Assembly: GCA_013330915.1 (NCBI GenBank)
Contig: DUHK01000146.1
Coordinates: 1 to 9,305 of the forward strand
Reading direction: 5' to 3'
DNA from: Methanosphaera sp.
Lineage (GTDB): Archaea > Methanobacteriota > Methanobacteria > Methanobacteriales > Methanobacteriaceae
Length of the DNA: 9,305 bases
Shown here: in pieces, positions 1 to 6,951 of the stretch
Numbering within the stretch: position 1 is the stretch's first letter
Layout of the letters: every line of letters begins with the position of its first letter
The notes under the pieces: model-generated
What the model was told of the DNA's origin: nothing
The model's database searches: none
The model's input: the letters and a program-made list of their open reading frames with translations, nothing else
Translations under genes and position numbers: made by a program

Positions 1-384
1 GATAAAGCATATGAACAATTACCAGACAGAGTATTTGAATCAATAAGGTTTAAAGTTCCTAAAGGATACTCAGTTATTCAAGGAAACCGTACAATCATTA
101 AGAACTTTGGTGATGTGGCCAGTACATTAAACAGAGACCCTCAACATGTTCTAAAATACTTATTAAGAGAATTAGGTACTTCAGGAAACGTTGAAGGAAA
201 CAGAGCCATACTTCAAGGTAAATTCACCCACTACGTAATCAATGATCGTGTAAAAGAATACGTGGACAACTTTGTAATTTGTCATGAATGTAATAGACCA
301 GATACAGTCATCATACGTGAAGACCGTATTGATATGTTAAAATGCAGTGCTTGTGGAGCAAGAGCACCTTTGAAATCATTATAA
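1..384 (+). CDS. Translation initiation factor 2 subunit beta (aIF2 beta), 5'-truncated by the window edge
   Basis: The reading frame is open from base 1, so the true start lies upstream; 127 residues are visible and probably only some 5-10 are missing, since the family is about 135-140 residues long. aIF2 beta is part of the heterotrimeric aIF2 that carries initiator Met-tRNA to the small ribosomal subunit. Visible hallmarks are the central block with YSVIQGNRT and NRDPQHVLKYLLRELGT, then ILQGKFTHYVIN. The C-terminal zinc ribbon has Cys at visible residues 94, 97, 115 and 118 (CHEC and CSAC). A GTG at 115-117 could be mistaken for a start, but the conserved sequence continues upstream of it in the same frame. 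The next gene follows after 100 bp containing several T-runs, so this gene probably ends its own transcript. The identification is close to certain. Confidence 0.97.
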   Translation, partial: DKAYEQLPDRVFESIRFKVPKGYSVIQGNRTIIKNFGDVASTLNRDPQHVLKYLLRELGTSGNVEGNRAILQGKFTHYVINDRVKEYVDNFVICHECNRPDTVIIREDRIDMLKCSACGARAPLKSL

Positions 385-390
385 TAGTAC

Positions 391-434
391 TTTTCTATTA
401 TATTTTTTTAAGCTCCAAACAAAAACTCTTTTTT
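391..434 (+). terminator. Probable oligo-T terminator region after aIF2 beta
   Basis: Three T-rich tracts lie just past the aIF2 beta stop codon: 391-394, 403-409 (seven Ts) and 429-434 (six Ts). Archaeal RNA polymerase commonly stops at such U-tracts without needing a hairpin. That reading is inferred from base content alone, and NMD3 could still be co-transcribed by read-through. Confidence 0.5.
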
Positions 435-484
435 ACAACAATTACCACGGCAATATTAATTCTTTAAAAATATGAGAGGATTTT

Positions 485-1528
485 ATGTTTTGTTTATTAT
501 GCAATAGCGAAGAAAAATTATACGATGGTTTATGTAAAAGCTGTTATCTTAAAGAATTTGAACTGATTGATGTTCCAGAATATGCCACTTTTACAGTTTG
601 TTCCCATTGCGGTGCCACACTAAAACATGACAAATGGATTGAATCAGCATACTATGATGATGAAATCATAAATGATGCAATTCAAAAAGATATTAAAATC
701 AATGAAAATCTTAAAAGCGTGGAAATTACAACGGAAATACTTAACAACAGAGGAACAATGTATGATTGTATGATTCATGCTTATGGACAGGTATTGGATG
801 ACGATTATATCGATAAGGATTACCCAATCGAGGTCAAGGTTATTAAAGGAGTTTGTCCGGATTGCAGCAAATTCCATTCAGGTTACTATGAGGCAGTAAT
901 ACAATTGCGTGCAGACAATAGAAAACTGGAGGAAGAAGAAATACGTAAGGCGGATGAATTCATTTCCAGCGAAATTCAACGATTATGCAAAACAAACAAA
1001 TTGGCATATGTGACCGAAAGAATCGTGCTCAAGGAAGGTATTGATTATCAGGTTGGTTCCCATAATGCAGCACACAAGATTGCTGAAAACATGCAGAAGC
1101 AATTTGGAGGAATAATAACAGAATCCCGAAAGATTGTCGGACGTGACAAGTCAAAAAGCAGGGACCTCTACAGGTCATGGATTTCTGTGAGACTGCCATC
1201 ATTCCATAAGGATGATTTTATAGAATATAAAGACAAGATACTCAGAATCGAAAAGATAGGAAGTCACAAATTCGTCGGCCTAAACCTTTCAAACTATGAA
1301 AGCGAATCAATAAGCTGGAAGGAATACGATAAAATTAAAAAGGTCGCAAATACCGACGATGTTAAACTATCAACAGTGACAAATATTACCCCTACCGAAA
1401 TTCAGGTATTGGATCCTGACAGTTACATGCCTGTTGATTTGAAAAAAAATGAGAATATGAATAACATCAATATTGGTCAGGAGATTAATGTTATTAAGTT
1501 AAAAAATGAAATATACATAATAATATAA
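485..1528 (+). CDS. nmd3: NMD3-family ribosome maturation protein
   Basis: This is a 347-residue archaeal NMD3. In eukaryotes NMD3 binds the 60S subunit and acts as its nuclear export adaptor. Archaea have no nucleus, so a role in late large-subunit assembly or quality control is the usual inference. The N-terminus has a tandem cysteine series: C3-x2-C6, C17-x2-C20, C39-x2-C42 and later C124-x2-C127. The last pair sits in the family signature GVCPDCSKFHSGYYEAVIQLR (122-142). The C-terminal part (about 290-347) has the NMD3-type beta-rich end with VLDPDSYMPVDL. The start is set by a GAGAGGA Shine-Dalgarno motif at 474-480, four bases before the ATG. The tyrS start lies 29 bp downstream, which suggests one transcript. 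Length and motifs are intact. Confidence 0.93.
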   Translation: MFCLLCNSEEKLYDGLCKSCYLKEFELIDVPEYATFTVCSHCGATLKHDKWIESAYYDDEIINDAIQKDIKINENLKSVEITTEILNNRGTMYDCMIHAYGQVLDDDYIDKDYPIEVKVIKGVCPDCSKFHSGYYEAVIQLRADNRKLEEEEIRKADEFISSEIQRLCKTNKLAYVTERIVLKEGIDYQVGSHNAAHKIAENMQKQFGGIITESRKIVGRDKSKSRDLYRSWISVRLPSFHKDDFIEYKDKILRIEKIGSHKFVGLNLSNYESESISWKEYDKIKKVANTDDVKLSTVTNITPTEIQVLDPDSYMPVDLKKNENMNNINIGQEINVIKLKNEIYIII

Positions 1529-1557
1529 GTGTTAATTAATATACTGGAGGAAAATAA

Positions 1558-2514
1558 ATGGATATAGATACTGCAATAGAAAACATTTCCAAGGATACTG
1601 CAGAAATAATTGAATTGGATGAATTGAAAGAAATAATTAAAAGGGATGAAAAGGTTGCATATGTTGGTTTTGAACCATCAGGTAAAATCCACCTTGGTCA
1701 TGCACTAACAATTAAAAGAATGAAGGCTCTGCAGGAAGCAGGTTTTAAGATTAAAATCTTTATAGCAAACCTACACGCATTTTTAAATGGTAAAGGAACT
1801 CTGGAAGAACTGAATGAAATTTCAGAATACAACATTAAATGTTTCAGAGCTCTTGGACTTAGTGAAGACACTGAATTCATCATGGGTTCCGACCGCATAT
1901 CACCGGAATACATGCTTAGGGTTTTCCAGGCAGCCACACAGATTACAATCCAGAGGGCACAAAGAAGTATGGCTCAGGTATCCAGAGATGAAACTCATAA
2001 CGTTGCAGAGGCATTATATCCTGTAATGCAGGCTTTAGACATAGATGATTTAAATGCAAATGTTGCCGTTGGTGGAATGGAACAAAGAAAAATTCATATG
2101 CTTGCTCGAGAAGTTCTTCCAAAATTAGGTTTGGAAGCTCCTGTGTGCATACACATACCATTGATTCATGGAACAGACGGTTCTGACAAAATGAGCAGTA
2201 GTAAAGGTAATTTCATTGCAATAGACGATTCACCTAAGGAAATTAAAAACAAAATCAACAAAAGTTTCTGTCCTATAGGAGTTATTGAAGACAATCCTGT
2301 AATAGAAATGGCACATTATTACATCTTTGATGAACATGAAAAAATGCTTGTTGAAAGACCTGAAAAATTCGGAGGAAATCTTGAATTAACAGAAGAAGAA
2401 TTACATGATGTTTATGCCAAAGAAGAATTACATCCTATGGACTTGAAAAATACTGTCAGCAAATACCTGATTGAAAAATTTGCTCCTGCCAGAGAATATA
2501 TGGAATCACACTAA
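1558..2514 (+). CDS. tyrS: Tyrosyl-tRNA synthetase, archaeal type
   Basis: This class I synthetase attaches tyrosine to tRNA(Tyr) in the cytoplasm. The 318 residues match the compact archaeal form, which lacks the bacterial S4-like tail. The HIGH motif appears as HLGH (45-48) within GFEPSGKIHLGH, and the KMSKS loop as KMSSS (211-215). Y35, Y154, Q158 and D161 correspond to the tyrosine-pocket residues Y32, Y151, Q155 and D158 of the Methanocaldococcus jannaschii enzyme. Other family blocks are VAVGGMEQRKIHMLAR (169-184) and the C-terminal RPEKFGG and ELHPMDLKN. The ATG is preceded by GGAGG at 1546-1550 with a 7-base spacer. It sits between NMD3 (29 bp) and a small unknown gene (22 bp), consistent with an operon. 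Nothing looks truncated or unusual. Confidence 0.97.
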   Translation: MDIDTAIENISKDTAEIIELDELKEIIKRDEKVAYVGFEPSGKIHLGHALTIKRMKALQEAGFKIKIFIANLHAFLNGKGTLEELNEISEYNIKCFRALGLSEDTEFIMGSDRISPEYMLRVFQAATQITIQRAQRSMAQVSRDETHNVAEALYPVMQALDIDDLNANVAVGGMEQRKIHMLAREVLPKLGLEAPVCIHIPLIHGTDGSDKMSSSKGNFIAIDDSPKEIKNKINKSFCPIGVIEDNPVIEMAHYYIFDEHEKMLVERPEKFGGNLELTEEELHDVYAKEELHPMDLKNTVSKYLIEKFAPAREYMESH

Positions 2515-2536
2515 AAAAAACAACAGAGGGATATGA

Positions 2537-2869
2537 ATGGTTAAACATACAATGAGAGTTATTTCAGGATTACAACCAAAACAAGCAGATGAGATGATTA
2601 ACGAATATCATTTAAACATGCTTCAAAGCAACACAGGCATAATACTGTTTGAAGGAGAACTGGAAGATTTAAGAAGGGCAGCCAAACATGTGGTTGATGT
2701 AACATTACCTCCAGGACCTACAGTTACAGAAATCAAGGAAGCCGTTGACAAATTTGATGTTCAATTAAAACAGTCCGATTCAGGTCCCCAGTTACATGGA
2801 ACCTATGAAGAAATAAATAATGCAATCAACCATATTGTAGATTTAATGAAAGAAAGATTAGACATGTAA
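2537..2869 (+). CDS. Unknown 110-residue protein made of two diverged repeats
   Basis: I do not recognise the family. The gene starts 22 bp after tyrS with AGAGGG at 2525-2530 and a 6-base spacer, so it is very likely expressed with tyrS and NMD3. It has no signal peptide, membrane segment or cysteine, so it should be a small soluble cytoplasmic protein. Read by eye, residues about 5-54 and 54-103 align as an internal duplication. Y24 to L37 match F73 to L86 at an offset of 49, and G40 to V55 match G88 to L103 at an offset of 48. Identical pairs include G11/G60, E19/E68, Q30/Q79, S31/S80, G34/G83, L37/L86, G40/G88, E43/E91, A48/A96, H51/H99, V53/V101 and D54/D102. Each unit looks like strand-helix-strand-helix. 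The operon position hints at translation; no function can be read from the sequence. Confidence 0.85.
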   Translation: MVKHTMRVISGLQPKQADEMINEYHLNMLQSNTGIILFEGELEDLRRAAKHVVDVTLPPGPTVTEIKEAVDKFDVQLKQSDSGPQLHGTYEEINNAINHIVDLMKERLDM

Positions 2870-2874
2870 TTCTT

Positions 2875-3462
2875 TCATAATCCCAATTCCTCTTCAACTA
2901 TTTTTCTAATTTTTTCCTGAACTTCTTCAAGTGAATATTTTGCATCAACAACTATGATATTTTCTTCTCTGTCAAGAAGGTCCAGGTAGTTTTTGCGGGT
3001 TTTTTCCAAAAACTGTATTGTTTCAAATACTTCTTCCTTATCACAACGGGTTATGGCTTCTTTTTCATCCAGATCCAGCAGTATTGTTAAGTCAGGGCGT
3101 GGAGTATGACTGTTTACCTCATAAATCCAGTTTTTATCGACTGATGAATTGTTCTGATAGCATATGCTAGAATAAAATGATCTGTCACTTATTAAAATTA
3201 TGTCCTTTGTTCCCTTAGCATCCAGAATTTCTTTTTTTAATGTTAATCTGTCTGCTGCAAAAAGTAGTGTCAGTCTTTGCTGATTTATGTCGTTTGTTGA
3301 TTCTGGATTTAAAAGTTCATTTCGTATTACCTTTCCAATATCGGAAGTAGTTGGTTCAACTATTTTTCTGGTTTTGTAACCTTTTGAAATGAGCCATTCG
3401 TTCAACAGTTGTGTTTGGGTTGTTTTACCTGCACCATCAATTCCTTCTAAAACTATGTACAT
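2875..3462 (-). CDS. tmk: Thymidylate (dTMP) kinase
   Basis: This enzyme phosphorylates dTMP to dTDP with ATP, the step before dTTP in DNA precursor synthesis. The 195 residues are normal length. Visible motifs are the P-loop GIDGAGKTT (7-15); EP at 36-37 in EPTTSDIG, where many archaeal enzymes also lack the bacterial GG; LLFAADR (66-72); the DRS motif (93-95) in SDRSFYSS; and a lid region with R139 to E147 (RCDKEEVFE). The ATG is preceded on the minus strand by GGTGA (3467-3471) four bases away. It is divergent from the U32 gene across an 86-bp promoter region. Its stop lies 5 bp from the stop of the 110-residue gene on the other strand, so both 3' untranslated regions must run into the opposite gene. 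Confidence 0.96.
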   Translation of the reverse strand: MYIVLEGIDGAGKTTQTQLLNEWLISKGYKTRKIVEPTTSDIGKVIRNELLNPESTNDINQQRLTLLFAADRLTLKKEILDAKGTKDIILISDRSFYSSICYQNNSSVDKNWIYEVNSHTPRPDLTILLDLDEKEAITRCDKEEVFETIQFLEKTRKNYLDLLDREENIIVVDAKYSLEEVQEKIRKIVEEELGL

Positions 3463-3476
3463 CTTTTCACCAACAT

Positions 3477-3492
3477 TATAAATTAATTTATA
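3477..3492. promoter_or_regulatory. Palindromic TATA region between tmk and the U32 gene
   Basis: The 16 bases TATAAATTAATTTATA are a perfect palindrome, so a TATA-like box reads in both directions. On the plus strand TTTATATTA (3487-3495) would put a start site near 3515, giving the U32 gene a leader of about 30 bases that includes its Shine-Dalgarno motif. On the minus strand TATAAA at 3492-3487 would place the tmk start site close to its ATG. A short A/T palindrome can arise by chance in DNA this A/T-rich, but its position suits a shared divergent promoter. Confidence 0.5.
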
Positions 3493-3531
3493 TTATGTTA
3501 ATCATATTTAATTATGATTTGTTTATAGATG

Positions 3532-3540
3532 AAGGGAGAG
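3532..3540 (+). promoter_or_regulatory. Ribosome binding site that fixes the U32 gene start
   Basis: AAGGGAGAG lies 8 bases before the ATG at 3549. The same frame is open much further upstream, into tmk on the other strand, but the upstream codons encode no conserved U32 sequence and overlap the promoter. This motif and the conserved beginning CKLLAPVGS set the start at 3549. Confidence 0.75.
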
Positions 3541-3548
3541 TACAATTT

Positions 3549-5999
3549 ATGTATGATGGATGTAAACTTCTTGCACCCGTTGGTTCCATGGATGTTCTGG
3601 AGGCAGCGGTTTTCAGCGGAGCCGATTTTGTATACCTGTCCGGAACCAGATATGGTGCAAGGGATTATGCTGATAACTTTGATTATGATGAAATCAAAAG
3701 GGCGATACAGTTTTGTCACAAGTATAATGTAAAGGTTTTCGTGACTGTTAACGTTTCCATATTGGAAAATGAATTTTTGGAAGTGGTGGATTACGTTTAT
3801 TACCTGTATAACCAGGGTGCTGATGGTGTCATAGTACAGGATATTGGTCTTGCAAGCGTTTTAAATGCTTTGATTCCACAGTTAAAGATTCATGCATCAA
3901 CCCAGATGACAATATATGATTATTCATTTATCAAATGGTTATGTGAAAATAATTTTACAAGTGCCAACATTTCCAGGGAAGTTCCTCTTTCCAGAATCAG
4001 ATCAATATCATCCAAACTAAGGAAGTACGATCATGACATAAATCTGGAGGTATTTGTTCATGGAGCATTATGTTACTGTTATTCGGGTCAGTGTCTGATG
4101 TCTTCATTTTTGGGGGGCCGTAGTGGCAACAGGGGTTTATGTGCACAGCCCTGCAGAATGAGGTATGCTTTCAGTGATTATTACAGAACCCCTTTGGCTG
4201 ATGAGAACTATCTGATAAGCACCAAGGATTTGTGCACTTACAATCATGTTCAGGACATAATAGATGCAGGTGCCAATTGTCTGAAGATTGAAGGAAGAAT
4301 GAAATCTTCACCGTATGTTTCAAGCACCACTTATGCATATAAAAATGCTATTGACGGAAATTGGAATGATGATAATTTTTTACTTCTGAATCTTGCATTT
4401 AACAGAGGATTTACAGAGGGATATATTTTAAATAAATCTCCGGATGAGGTGATTAGTAGAAACCGTGCAGGAAATCAGGGTTATCCAATAGGCAGAGTCA
4501 TCAAATGCGAGGGAAATGAGGTAACAATAAAGTTCATCAACAAAAGTTTTCCAACCAAGATAGTGAATGGTGACGGATTGAAATTTGAATGTGATGGTGA
4601 AAGTTGTGGAATGTATGTAAGCAAGATTCTTTCACAAAACAAAAACAAAATAAGGATAAAGACAAAAAAAGGAATTTCCATCAAAAATAACTCAATGGTC
4701 TATATCACATTTTCAAAATATCTTGAGGATAAAACAAAAAGCATAATAAATGAAAAGAATGTTCATAAAACAGACATAAATCTGACAATCTCATTAAATA
4801 ATCAATCACAAATGGAACTAAAAGCAAGTTGTGACCTGCTTGAAAAAACTGTTGAATACGTCAGCGAGGAAAAATTTGAAAAAGCAAAAAACAAGCCAAC
4901 AAGCAAAGAGTCAATAAACAATCAACTTCGAAAAACAGGAAACACCAACTACAACATTAAAAACATCACATACATCAACTTCAATGAAAATCTATTCATG
5001 CCATTATCAGTGATAAACAACATAAGAAGAAAGATAATAGAAAAAGTCGACAGGATAATTATGCAGACATACCTGCCGACAAGTGAAGAAAAGAAAAAAT
5101 GCAAGGAAAGAATCAGCCAGTTCAAAAGTGAACACTATACAAAAACTTCAAAACATGCTGATGAAAAGTGGAACGTTTACATAAGCAACCTTAAACAGGC
5201 CCATCCACTACAGGATTACCCAGACATAGAAACGGTATACTATGACGGAAGCTTCAACTACAAGTCAGTCAGTGAGTACATAACCAACATTACAAATGAC
5301 CTGATTAAACTAAGAGAAATTCTGCCGGAAAAACAGATTGTATGGATACTTCCACAGATACTTCTGGATGAAGATCTTCCACACATCGGAGAAATAATAG
5401 TTAAACTGAAATCCGAGGGCATCAACATAAAAATCCAGACGGACAACATAGGGGTTGCAAAAAACCTTGATGTTGAAAAATACGGTGACCATCTGAACAT
5501 ATACAACAACTACAGCATAAGCAAACTAAGCAGTGATCCCGGATTTACAAGATTAACCGTGTCAAATGAACTGTCCTATGATGACATTAAACTTCTCAAA
5601 AACGAGGACTGTGAATTGGAACAGGTCATCTTTGGATGTGTGCAGCTGATGATTACAAAAGATGATTTCAAAAACCTTATCGATGAGGAATTAACAAACA
5701 CGTACTATCTTACAGATAAGAGAAACAACAGGTATCTTATTAAAAAGGATTGTTATAATAACAGTCACATATACGATTACAGAATACTGAATCTTGAAGA
5801 TTATGTTGACAAACTAAGAAGCACTGATGTCAACAACTTTACACTTGACTGCAGATTCTTCAGCAATCAGGACACGAATGAAATTATCAGACATTTCCAA
5901 AAAATCAGAGAACATGAACATGCCGAAAAACTAGTGTTAAGTAATAATAACTGTTTCTTCATAGGAAATATTGAAAAAGGAGTGTATAAGAACAGATAA
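3549..5999 (+). CDS. U32-family protein (peptidase U32 / RNA-hydroxylase superfamily) with DUF3656-like middle
   Basis: This 816-residue protein opens with KLLAPVGSMDVLEAAVFSGA (6-25), the usual start of the U32 domain. The U32 signature region HGALCYCYSGQC (171-182) is followed by GNRGLCAQPC (193-202), STKDLC (224-229) and KIEGRMKSSPYV (246-257). C175, C182, C198 and C229 match the spacing of cluster-ligand cysteines in bacterial U32 proteins such as UbiU and TrhP. A U32 C-terminal barrel begins around RNRAGNQGYPIGRV (305-317). A DUF3656-like part follows, ending near PLSVINNIRRKIIEKV (485-500). Residues about 540-816 form a second barrel-like region containing LNIYNNYSISKL. Bacterial relatives hydroxylate tRNA or rRNA bases or help make ubiquinone, and older annotations say protease or collagenase. 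The substrate here is unknown; RNA modification is my preferred inference. From memory, related proteins carry a Cys cluster after the LM motif near 700, and it is missing here. Confidence 0.9.
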   Translation: MYDGCKLLAPVGSMDVLEAAVFSGADFVYLSGTRYGARDYADNFDYDEIKRAIQFCHKYNVKVFVTVNVSILENEFLEVVDYVYYLYNQGADGVIVQDIGLASVLNALIPQLKIHASTQMTIYDYSFIKWLCENNFTSANISREVPLSRIRSISSKLRKYDHDINLEVFVHGALCYCYSGQCLMSSFLGGRSGNRGLCAQPCRMRYAFSDYYRTPLADENYLISTKDLCTYNHVQDIIDAGANCLKIEGRMKSSPYVSSTTYAYKNAIDGNWNDDNFLLLNLAFNRGFTEGYILNKSPDEVISRNRAGNQGYPIGRVIKCEGNEVTIKFINKSFPTKIVNGDGLKFECDGESCGMYVSKILSQNKNKIRIKTKKGISIKNNSMVYITFSKYLEDKTKSIINEKNVHKTDINLTISLNNQSQMELKASCDLLEKTVEYVSEEKFEKAKNKPTSKESINNQLRKTGNTNYNIKNITYINFNENLFMPLSVINNIRRKIIEKVDRIIMQTYLPTSEEKKKCKERISQFKSEHYTKTSKHADEKWNVYISNLKQAHPLQDYPDIETVYYDGSFNYKSVSEYITNITNDLIKLREILPEKQIVWILPQILLDEDLPHIGEIIVKLKSEGINIKIQTDNIGVAKNLDVEKYGDHLNIYNNYSISKLSSDPGFTRLTVSNELSYDDIKLLKNEDCELEQVIFGCVQLMITKDDFKNLIDEELTNTYYLTDKRNNRYLIKKDCYNNSHIYDYRILNLEDYVDKLRSTDVNNFTLDCRFFSNQDTNEIIRHFQKIREHEHAEKLVLSNNNCFFIGNIEKGVYKNR

Positions 6000-6806
6000 T
6001 TATACAATCCCCACCATTTTTAACCCTATATAAAAAACTAAAAGTATATGTAAAGCTTTAAGTTTTTTAGAATCAACTTTTTTTGAAAGATTTGCAGCAT
6101 AACCTGCTACCAGAGTACTTGTAATTGTCAAAAAGACAAACTGAATCAGGTTAACATAACCTACCGAAAATGCCGGCAGGTTAGGTACGTTGAGTCCCAA
6201 CACAATATAAGCAATCAGACCACCAAGGCTGGTTGCAATTATTGATGCCGAAGAGGTACCTATGGCCTTATGGGTCGGATACTTAAGTACTATGGTTAGA
6301 ATAGGTATCATTATGATACCCCCTCCGACTCCAAGAAGCCCACATAACAATCCCCCAACAAGCCCCAGGAGGGAATGGGCAATTTTACTCGTGCTTATGT
6401 TGTCATCGTTATCAGGATACTTTATTAAAATCATGTTGATAACTGCAAAAAAACACATGCATCCGAAGAGTATCTGCAGAAGGGAAACATCAACATGGGT
6501 TGAAATGAAAGCACCCACTATGGCCCCTATAAAACCCAGAATCATAATGTATGAAAGAAAGTCCGTGACAACCATCTTGTTTTCATAATGCTTCTTAGTA
6601 CTTCTGAACATTGTTACAAAGATTACCGCCAGACTTGTACCAAAGGATACAGGCATGGCAACGGAAGGGTCAACACCATAGGCCAAAAGTAGATAGTATT
6701 GAATAGGAGTTAAAATGATTCCTCCACCTACACCAAGAAGACCTGCCATCAGACCTCCGAAACATCCGCCAATCATCAATAATATAACATAAGAAAAAAA
6801 TTCCAT
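6000..6806 (-). CDS. TSUP (TauE/SafE) family membrane transporter
   Basis: This is a 268-residue polytopic inner-membrane protein with about eight hydrophobic segments. TSUP proteins export or import sulfite, sulfonates or other small organic anions; the substrate here cannot be read. The two halves are a duplication: GLLGVGGGII occurs identically at residues 22-31 and 156-165, each followed by a proline in xxPI. A short charged linker (IKYPDNDDN, 128-136) separates the halves. A TTG at 6822-6824 would add six residues, but it lacks a Shine-Dalgarno motif. I prefer the ATG at 6804-6806, which has a weak GGGAT at 6818-6822, and an AAATATTTATT TATA-like box at 6839-6849 would start transcription near 6818, past the TTG. 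Its stop codon directly abuts the U32 stop with no spacer. It is divergent from the MutS-like gene across about 140 bp. Confidence 0.92.
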   Translation of the reverse strand: MEFFSYVILLMIGGCFGGLMAGLLGVGGGIILTPIQYYLLLAYGVDPSVAMPVSFGTSLAVIFVTMFRSTKKHYENKMVVTDFLSYIMILGFIGAIVGAFISTHVDVSLLQILFGCMCFFAVINMILIKYPDNDDNISTSKIAHSLLGLVGGLLCGLLGVGGGIIMIPILTIVLKYPTHKAIGTSSASIIATSLGGLIAYIVLGLNVPNLPAFSVGYVNLIQFVFLTITSTLVAGYAANLSKKVDSKKLKALHILLVFYIGLKMVGIV

Positions 6807-6919
6807 AATAAAATCAAATCCCAAGATAATTAAAACATGAATAAATATTTGAAAACACTGAAATTAATACTTTTTAGTAAAAGTAGAAAAAACTAAAAAA
6901 ACTAGATAAGATAAATTAA

Positions 6920-6926
6920 TATATAA
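6920..6926 (+). promoter_or_regulatory. TATA box of the MutS-like gene
   Basis: TATATAA sits in an A-rich context (from about 6911) and is the strongest TATA match in this spacer. Archaeal start sites usually fall 25-27 bp from the box centre, which predicts transcription from about 6948-6950. That is inside the GGAGGTG motif, which bears on how the gene starts translation. Confidence 0.6.
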
Positions 6927-6944
6927 TAGTCCAAATAAGCTGTT

Positions 6945-6951
6945 GGAGGTG
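6945..6951 (+). promoter_or_regulatory. Strong Shine-Dalgarno motif with no normal start codon after it
   Basis: GGAGGTG matches the archaeal anti-Shine-Dalgarno very well. At the expected spacing the in-frame codon is ATT (6958-6960). The nearby ATG at 6962-6964 is out of frame and meets a stop after one codon. In-frame TTG (6943) and GTG (6949) overlap the motif itself. The motif is clear; which start it serves is not. Confidence 0.6.

Noticed and set aside
115..384. A complete 89-residue gene starting at GTG 115
   Set aside because: The conserved aIF2 beta sequence is continuous upstream in the same frame to the window edge, so this is an internal codon.
3411..3548. N-terminal extension of the U32 protein by 46 residues
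   Set aside because: It overlaps the start of tmk and the divergent promoter, encodes no conserved U32 residues, and a good ribosome binding site precedes the ATG at 3549.
6262..6588. 108-residue plus-strand frame inside the transporter gene
   Set aside because: It is antisense to a conserved membrane protein and resembles no known protein; a shadow frame.
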